A DNA stretch of 57,470 nucleotides. Origin: Prevotella sp. Its GTDB lineage: Bacteria > Bacteroidota > Bacteroidia > Bacteroidales > Bacteroidaceae. The notes beneath the pieces were generated by a model. It searched no databases and had not been told where the DNA came from. It saw only the letters and a list, made by a program, of their open reading frames with translations. The translations under genes and the position numbers were made by a program. The stretch lies in NCBI GenBank assembly GCA_022732315.1, contig JAIJUV010000002.1:1-57470 (forward strand), given 5' to 3'. Numbering within the stretch: position 1 is the stretch's first letter; each line of letters starts with the position of its first letter. This document shows, one piece after another, positions 53,501 to 57,470 of the stretch.

Positions 53501-56500
53501 TGCTTCTGGACAAATTTCATATCCACATATTCAGCAATTCTTGACCATAGACGTTTAGGAGCAATAATTAACCTCTTTGAATCAATATCGTTAATTGCCT
53601 TTATACGAGATACAACTTGTTCATCTGTATCAGTAAGAACCTGATAAAAGTTGTCTTCTTTAGAATCCTTGCTAAAGAAATCAGAAAATTCTGGTTGTCT
53701 CAAAACATCTAAGATCTCATTAATTTTGGCAGGAAGTAAGTCTTTAAGTTCGCCACACAAAGACACATTCTTTGAGAGTCTATAAAGCTGATTCCAGAAT
53801 AATCGATCTACCAGTTCTGTATCTTCTTGAGCTGTATGTCCTGTGTGAAGTGCATATGAGTATCTGCAAGGATTTAATAGAATCTCTATTTCTAAAGTGT
53901 CCCAAACAAATGCATTTGACTCAAAGCCTTTCTTGCTTAATATACAGCCCAAATCCCACGCTTTGATTCTGTGACCAACAATAATCTCAGTTCCTTTTAA
54001 TGCACGTAGAAGTGTATTTAGCTGCTCTTCTCCTTGGTACACCTTTGTGCTTTCATCTTTTCTAAAAGCAAATTCCTTAATAGTATCCCCATCTGATTCT
54101 AAATCGAAAGCCACATATGGAATTTGTGATTTTAATTTCTTCCATTGTTCACCAATAAACAGATCAAAGAGTTTTGTTGAAGCAAAATACCGAACAACTA
54201 TGTCTTTTGCATAAGTCTCAGGACATAACTGCAGAATCTTATACTGGTCATCTTCAGATAACTCAATTATAGAATCTCTAAATTTTTCACTATTTATAGA
54301 TGTAAGGGTTTCAGCAATAGCTTCTTTATCTTCATCATCAACAAAAGATTTCTGACAACTTAGGAGAAATTGACTTACAAATGAAGGCTCTTGCTCATTT
54401 ATCCAAAGAGGTATAGAATCAAAATCTTCTATTTCATTTAGATTATCTGGATTAGCAGTTAATGCAAATAGTTCAACATACAATTCATCCTTCACTGAGG
54501 CAGTGATGGAAATAATATCTGCAGGTTGGTTGTTATTATTAATGCACAAATTGAAAAACGAACGTACCTCTGGCTCTTTGTCTGCTATCAGAGTATTCAG
54601 ATGTTCTCCTATTTGTGGGTATATATGTCGTACATCTATTCCGTTTAGTATATAATTGTTAATGATGTCGAAATCATTTTGTATAAATCTTCCAGCCAAC
54701 AGTTTTAGGACTTCTAAATGATGTTGTGGATTATCTAATAACTTAGTAACCAGTTTTTTTGACGTCTCATAGTCAAGCTCATCTATTAAATTTGCTTGTT
54801 CTATGAACGCTTTGTCTTTATCTGAAAAATAATAAATCAAGAAAGAAAATGCTTCAGATTCAGATTTTTCCTTGAGAAATTTGTATGCTTCGTTCCAGGG
54901 CTTACCAGCGTCATTGTAGATAGAATTATTTTGCGTAATAAGAGAAATTACATAAAGCAGATTCATCGAAAGGCTTGTCGTATTTGCCAATAAAGCATTT
55001 AATATGGAAGTATGTGCCGAAATCCAATGTCTAACTTCTGTTAAGTGCTCTTCTGATGATTTTTCAAGGGATTCAATGGTCTCTGTAAGACATGAAGAAA
55101 AATCGAAATCATCAGGTAGTGCCTGTAAGATACTTATATCTTTTTGGGTGAAAATACTATTTTCTACGGTAGCTGTTATTGATTTTATAGCATTACAATA
55201 AGTACCATTATCTGATGTGTATGACTTTAACTCTGGCAACAATGCAATTAGTTGTTTAAGCAAATTGCTATCCTGCAGAAATTCTTCAATTATTTGAGAA
55301 CATTCCACATTGCTATAATTCGATAGATACTCTGCGAAAGTTTCTATTACTATTTCTTTTCCTCCAGGCTTTCTTAGAATCTTGCCTACGACATGGCAGA
55401 TTACGTCATGATCATGATACGATCCTTTTGAATCTTGCCCTTCTATTTTAGCGAAAATTCCTCTATAAGGAAGAGCTAATAAAAGTCCATTTTTGTCATA
55501 TGTCAACCAATCACCATTTATAGCTTCACGTCTTCCCCTAAATGTTGATGGATTCATTATAATCCATACATCTTCCTCGGGAGAAACCTCTGATTTCCAA
55601 TTTCTCTCATTGAGATTGAAAGTGTATAATTTGCCGGAAGTATCTTCGTTATTTATGCCAAGAGCGTTAGTGAGAACTTTTCCGAAATTATTAACACGAC
55701 TATCATAGAATTGAACTATGGCAATATTCTTGTCAAGTTTAAGCTGTTCTTTTTTTTGGGGTTGTTTTGAGCCATGGTCAGCTTTTGACATAAGTTGACT
55801 TGTGATGTCAATTTCAACTAAATGCTTACTGATATCTATACTTATAATGTTACCAGAAATCGTTTTTCCAATTGGATAAGTATATCCGTTCGGAATAGAA
55901 GCTTCAACAATGGCACCATTCTGAATTTCGATATATGCACGGCTTTTAGATATCTTTTTAACAATACCTTGAATTTCATTTCCTGTTGCGAACTGATCAA
56001 TTTGTGATAGTAAAGGGTCATCCAGTAATTGTTTTCTTCCAACTCTCAGTTTTTTCTTTTCTTCTTCATAACCAATAATGGTGACCTCTATTTCCATCCC
56101 CTCATACAAAAAGTTATTTATGTCGTCGATATACCCCCACGTGACATCCTTAGTGTATAAGAAAGCAGAAAGTTTTTCAACGGTTACATATGCGCCATGT
56201 GGCATAACTCGTTGAACCTTTCCTGTAAATCGTTCGTTTTGATGTGTATTGCCAAATTCTCTTAACTGTGCAATCGTTTCTTCGGAAAGAAGATTTTTGG
56301 GGTTCTGTTCTTTCTTTGTCCTATGCTTAGGTCTAGTACTTTGGTTTAATGAACTTAAATCTATTTTACCAAGAACCCTAGGCTCCTTATTAATTTGATT
56401 TTCTTTCTTTAACGTGAATATCTTCGGTGCAGATTCGTTTGAACCAATATTACTTTTAGGTATTATCTGTTTATATTTATATTGATGGGCGAATATTGGA

Positions 56501-56646
56501 TCAATTTGTCTAAGTTGCGAATCATCTAATACATACTCTGGGGCTTCAGGTAGTATTACTCCTTTTTCCTTAGCATTTTGAACTATGTCATAGACCATTA
56601 GGCCTTTGATATCTGCATATTCTTGTATCGTAATTCTCTGTGCCAT
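47512..56646 (-). CDS. Giant multidomain DEDDh exonuclease-RecQ-UvrD helicase (3044 residues)
   Basis: One uninterrupted frame of 9.1 kb. Domains by motif and approximate residue: an IF2-N-like helical start (1-45); two S1-like RNA-binding folds (137-210, 216-285); a beta domain possibly cold-shock-like (300-450); a helical region; a DEDDh 3'-5' exonuclease with FDLESDG (848), VGHRIKAWD (894) and HTAQED (940); a region without clear motifs (1000-1500); a RecQ-like SF2 helicase with LPTGGGKS (about 1545), FDEAHC (1648) and QEVGRAGR (1857); a winged-helix-like part near 2020; and an SF1 UvrD-like helicase with AGPGSGKTH (2402), DEFQD (2515), TTMHKVKGLEFD (2808) and YVAYTRARKYL (2862). The last 145 residues are unrecognised. 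All key helicase and nuclease residues look intact. It is co-transcribed with the NERD helicase and preceded by an UpxY-like gene. The DNA is AT-rich. Function is unknown; defence or repair is inferred. Confidence 0.88.
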   Translation of the reverse strand: MAQRITIQEYADIKGLMVYDIVQNAKEKGVILPEAPEYVLDDSQLRQIDPIFAHQYKYKQIIPKSNIGSNESAPKIFTLKKENQINKEPRVLGKIDLSSLNQSTRPKHRTKKEQNPKNLLSEETIAQLREFGNTHQNERFTGKVQRVMPHGAYVTVEKLSAFLYTKDVTWGYIDDINNFLYEGMEIEVTIIGYEEEKKKLRVGRKQLLDDPLLSQIDQFATGNEIQGIVKKISKSRAYIEIQNGAIVEASIPNGYTYPIGKTISGNIISIDISKHLVEIDITSQLMSKADHGSKQPQKKEQLKLDKNIAIVQFYDSRVNNFGKVLTNALGINNEDTSGKLYTFNLNERNWKSEVSPEEDVWIIMNPSTFRGRREAINGDWLTYDKNGLLLALPYRGIFAKIEGQDSKGSYHDHDVICHVVGKILRKPGGKEIVIETFAEYLSNYSNVECSQIIEEFLQDSNLLKQLIALLPELKSYTSDNGTYCNAIKSITATVENSIFTQKDISILQALPDDFDFSSCLTETIESLEKSSEEHLTEVRHWISAHTSILNALLANTTSLSMNLLYVISLITQNNSIYNDAGKPWNEAYKFLKEKSESEAFSFLIYYFSDKDKAFIEQANLIDELDYETSKKLVTKLLDNPQHHLEVLKLLAGRFIQNDFDIINNYILNGIDVRHIYPQIGEHLNTLIADKEPEVRSFFNLCINNNNQPADIISITASVKDELYVELFALTANPDNLNEIEDFDSIPLWINEQEPSFVSQFLLSCQKSFVDDEDKEAIAETLTSINSEKFRDSIIELSEDDQYKILQLCPETYAKDIVVRYFASTKLFDLFIGEQWKKLKSQIPYVAFDLESDGDTIKEFAFRKDESTKVYQGEEQLNTLLRALKGTEIIVGHRIKAWDLGCILSKKGFESNAFVWDTLEIEILLNPCRYSYALHTGHTAQEDTELVDRLFWNQLYRLSKNVSLCGELKDLLPAKINEILDVLRQPEFSDFFSKDSKEDNFYQVLTDTDEQVVSRIKAINDIDSKRLIIAPKRLWSRIAEYVDMKFVQKQEGIDYMSISKKMLHEKPFDDTFLNAILNRFVTMSKTPVVANLAQYLRLNYLSDNLLEEYVIESSGNVDCADMEFLRENSNLKNYEHIWFVGCEIENRVNQYSLPTHYSPSDFWQNDSSIPMRLGASSYIAVNKEERKLNIFNDVPSEAANVWIERTREGKYIVSYNYDFFSILESLNNGSEGVTIEIIPWITDSGNNNSIHLVYSGHGKGFDALQKRVSATSRYRATYWAYQMALLKDIHFYKDHRPIILLLEDSLEIEDVVSYARTLGFYIPDNGSLVRKLELIDHHENGMLVTSKNHFFDIVDWRRDTPYCYVWDNLAVEKHMMMWNGLTNEFNKSFLYDGIKEKGTSVAIGSAKDTYQSILLSIWPVYEYYYHFIKANSIESTMYVLDSFLEEYHFLSAVWGVSSYRVKQLWNKEENFNDSLNICKTFFTDSSSIYENDSDIEKAKDLIFSILVNPEHDSEKKWSPIQAEIIPHILKRQGNYLVSLPTGGGKSVLFQGPALYNSAYTNKLSIVVTPLKALMQDQVKELGEKGFISNVDYLNGDRSYQEVKNIYRKINGGEIAILYVTPERFRSRAFLNALSSRMANDHGLEYMIFDEAHCISQWGMEFRPEYLNVIKICKKFKDTYGDDMCISMFSATVTDMIYDQINDVIPVKRLGQENDKKIYNPIRSHIKMDFKLVFHDIPHRLKEIVDYIIKNNIKAQDSRMLVFCKTRNQCEEMSLLLADELYKAEILSKELSTQAIGYFHAGMDGDDREETYKRFKDNNDPLYILCATKAFGMGMDIPNIHYIVHLMPPSVMEDYLQEVGRAGRNKKMYIDAGFSESNPIPTLCLFSKDDIKKAKEQLLQSTLSWKNLEEIRVAINSYITKIQPIDKTKEYPVVVPNTLWANGQFDHDFTDFKIGQYWLERMGRIKMGYLSPAHINITILDNNSADSNEETLEERIKRLSTSRSATYATAILAELRFIQTEQQNSNIQVSIQKLAAKLSMPSAKLLDSLIWCEKHKIIRIEQETRCHIAFTRLSEVSYMMDWNSHEVAFHIILNATRSLLLNNGLKLEKNYTLSDIRQFIKDSDTLEEIVKKVTKTDEDGNQSTEKYMTWYNENDKQNNKGLSIAHSYHDDLYKKRLRQVISLLEIIPDVKVQSYIDTKKKCVLQSVIVEKDTWKEFLNDFQADCLKTLEYINKCQSTIIRWSDAIVELGFENKGFVYFESLLRYLNGMAYISTDALLPTGIEIYTTDNSEEVILENVEPDSKDYQDKVAFDEAIEIRNLRLCVMDVLTTKIHSKQEFQELIGSYFSLKNSEDFKTLLSNYYEESDPIWDALRATAIKKAEKQLQDNPEQWAIYNENSNENVNVEAGPGSGKTHVLTLKCAKLIYHQHVNPKSILVLAYNRAVVVELKSRLAKLFASLGLSRSASQLHVYTFHSLAKRVCGDTALSGHEMNEWERILLRTIKNKPNDVRAAMPDLQYVFIDEFQDITQTRLNAMFGLKEIYNDLTFFTIGDKDQSIYGFEKEESMDPNYYYEQLYKTLSPKKMTMSTNYRSYPKILKEASRYLPATSHVPVPCKKNIENEPQSEYVIIYQDSRKWSNDFERYVQRLKELGVTDLAVFFRTNNEVYHGYSLIKALNLPGIRIRIQGVSVCELYRMREIYAVLKLLDSNRNKRLKLEGNQTEFALKETISSWINKFPNWDSFYMDFAFVLILDYLDFASTDEESHTYGDMADGIRETLKEDNPQLYKLYDDKRFQNRRILLDQQLNVVLTTMHKVKGLEFDAVIITPSVTSLPFNPTEDIDESTPLSSNDIEQIEEEKRLLYVAYTRARKYLFVYKGNREKAVENMRRFTSLEDQWGIRERKVGLDNYNIGFNAGYNFNGNKAIAYNVRKNDPVEIRRYRGMNRNGQQFTTYNIIHNGSIVGQLSRRSSIVQRMETENKETLTGFFVSDVFYWTYQDTENSDKRRLSEFQSNPSKFYYRQPELYASKWCSEAHDQGYIFIVNIAGYGK

Positions 56647-56756
56647 ATTGGACTTGTTATTTTACTTGTTTATAAACTGTTAATGTATTGTCAATTCTAT
56701 TTTAAGGTCGCAAGCTAAAAAAAAACTATAACCTTCGAAATCTTTTGTAAAAGAAA

Positions 56757-57407
56757 TCACAATTGTTGAGACTCGGAAGTTTTTGTCTTATCTGTCATAC
56801 ACATACTGATGATCTTATGTTCATTATACATTTCCATTGCCCCATTCGGTATATACGCCGTAGCCACCAAGCATCCATCAAAAAGTTCTACCACCACTCT
56901 CTGTTGCCCTGCAATCCTTGTCACTCTACCATGTATATCCTTAAACTCACCCTCTGTAATCACTACTTCATCTCCTAACTTATATTTGATATTATCCGAA
57001 GTAACAGGGATAATGTGAGGATTATGTATGGAGGTTAAACGGATGAAATTATCCATAGCTGTATCGGCAATGATAAGAGGAGGATTCTTGGTTGGCGCAT
57101 TTTCACAATGTGAAGTATGGTCGTAATAGTAACTCAACAAAGCTCTATTTTCAAAAGCCTTGATGTTCTTATCTTGCAAAAGAGAGTCAACTTGCTCTGC
57201 TGTTGCATGAACAAACATAAAAGATGAAATAAGAGGCTCCGTTATGATTCGCTTCTTTCCTTGCTTTCTTACCTCTTTATATTGCAAAGGAACATAACAT
57301 TCCAATCCTTTAGCCTCAACGAATGCTTTTGCCTTGATAATACGCCCATACGAAACTCGAAGAACAAACCATTGCTTGTTTCCGGATGGCACATTCTCTA
57401 CCGACAC
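56757..57407 (-). CDS. UpxY/NusG-family transcription antiterminator (start uncertain)
   Basis: The product has 216 residues from a GTG at 57407; the frame stays open to the right edge, so the true start could lie outside the window. The N-terminal NGN domain reads KQWFVLRVSYGRIIKAKAFVEAKGLECYVP, the typical opening of Bacteroidota UpxY proteins. A KOW motif lies near residues 148-175 (LGDEVVITEGEFKDIHGRVTRI). Specialised NusG paralogues of this kind bind RNA polymerase early in one operon and prevent premature termination over long distances. UpxY proteins normally head capsule loci, but here the next gene, 110 bases downstream, is the 9.1-kb helicase gene. It is therefore likely to be the antiterminator for that operon, which is inference. 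Confidence 0.85.
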   Translation of the reverse strand: MSVENVPSGNKQWFVLRVSYGRIIKAKAFVEAKGLECYVPLQYKEVRKQGKKRIITEPLISSFMFVHATAEQVDSLLQDKNIKAFENRALLSYYYDHTSHCENAPTKNPPLIIADTAMDNFIRLTSIHNPHIIPVTSDNIKYKLGDEVVITEGEFKDIHGRVTRIAGQQRVVVELFDGCLVATAYIPNGAMEMYNEHKIISMCMTDKTKTSESQQL

Positions 57408-57470
57408 CCCACCTTTGTTCTTTGAGATGGAGGGCGTACAAGAGGTAAGTCTTGCACTTGGACACGATGA

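Noticed and set aside
47512..56646. Several separate genes fused by sequencing error
   Set aside because: The frame is continuous for 9.1 kb without ambiguous bases, internal stops or duplicated ends, and motif order is coherent, so I treat it as one gene.

Overview
The window looks like chromosome of a gut Bacteroidota bacterium of the Prevotellaceae, most like Segatella/Prevotella copri. The evidence is SusC/SusD pairs, two very large hybrid two-component regulators, an UpxY-type NusG paralogue, lipoprotein and GKKFINK-type protein ends, and many promoters with the Bacteroidota -7 element TAnnTTTG, mostly extended to TAnnTTTGCA. This taxonomic call is inference; no rRNA gene is present.

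From 1 to about 43.5 kb the window is a rhamnogalacturonan-I (pectin) and L-rhamnose utilisation region. The left edge holds the N-terminal part of a GH106 alpha-L-rhamnosidase, an unrelated AAA-ATPase/PD-(D/E)XK gene, and a two-gene esterase/deacetylase unit. Two adjacent minus-strand transcription units follow: (i) secreted beta-sandwich protein, 58-residue small protein, PL9 and PL9 from a promoter at 17.0 kb; (ii) SGNH esterase, BspA-type LRR lipoprotein, SusC and SusD from a promoter at 12.35 kb. A hybrid two-component sensor (HTCS1, 17.2-21.2 kb) is divergent from unit (i), and a GH2 enzyme converges on it. The rhamnose genes rhaB-rhaA-rhaT-rhaM, an AraC-type regulator and a separate rhaD lie at 24.8-30.9 kb. 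HTCS2 (31.3-35.7 kb) is divergent from a plus-strand operon of PL11 lyase, a double SGNH esterase, a CBM-like plus SGNH esterase, and a GH2 beta-galactosidase (35.9-43.5 kb).

The genes fit one pathway. Lyases (PL9, PL11) cut the RG-I backbone after esterases remove acetyl groups. SusCD imports oligosaccharides. GH2 and GH106 enzymes remove side-chain sugars and rhamnose. Rhamnose enters through RhaT and is processed by RhaM, RhaA, RhaB and RhaD. The two HTCS proteins presumably sense RG-I fragments and the AraC protein senses rhamnose. A candidate operator with the word TTTCCATCAnnnTGCAC sits exactly 41 bases before the -7 element of both minus-strand PUL promoters.

From about 43.6 kb to the right edge the content changes and the DNA becomes visibly AT-rich. 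In transcription order on the minus strand this block encodes an UpxY/NusG-like antiterminator, a 3044-residue protein combining RNA-binding-type domains, a DEDDh exonuclease, a RecQ-like helicase and a UvrD-like helicase, then a NERD-domain SF1 helicase 12 bases downstream, then an AlbA_2/Schlafen-type ATP-binding protein. I regard this as the best candidate for an undescribed system, possibly genome defence. That function is inference from domain content and neighbourhood only.
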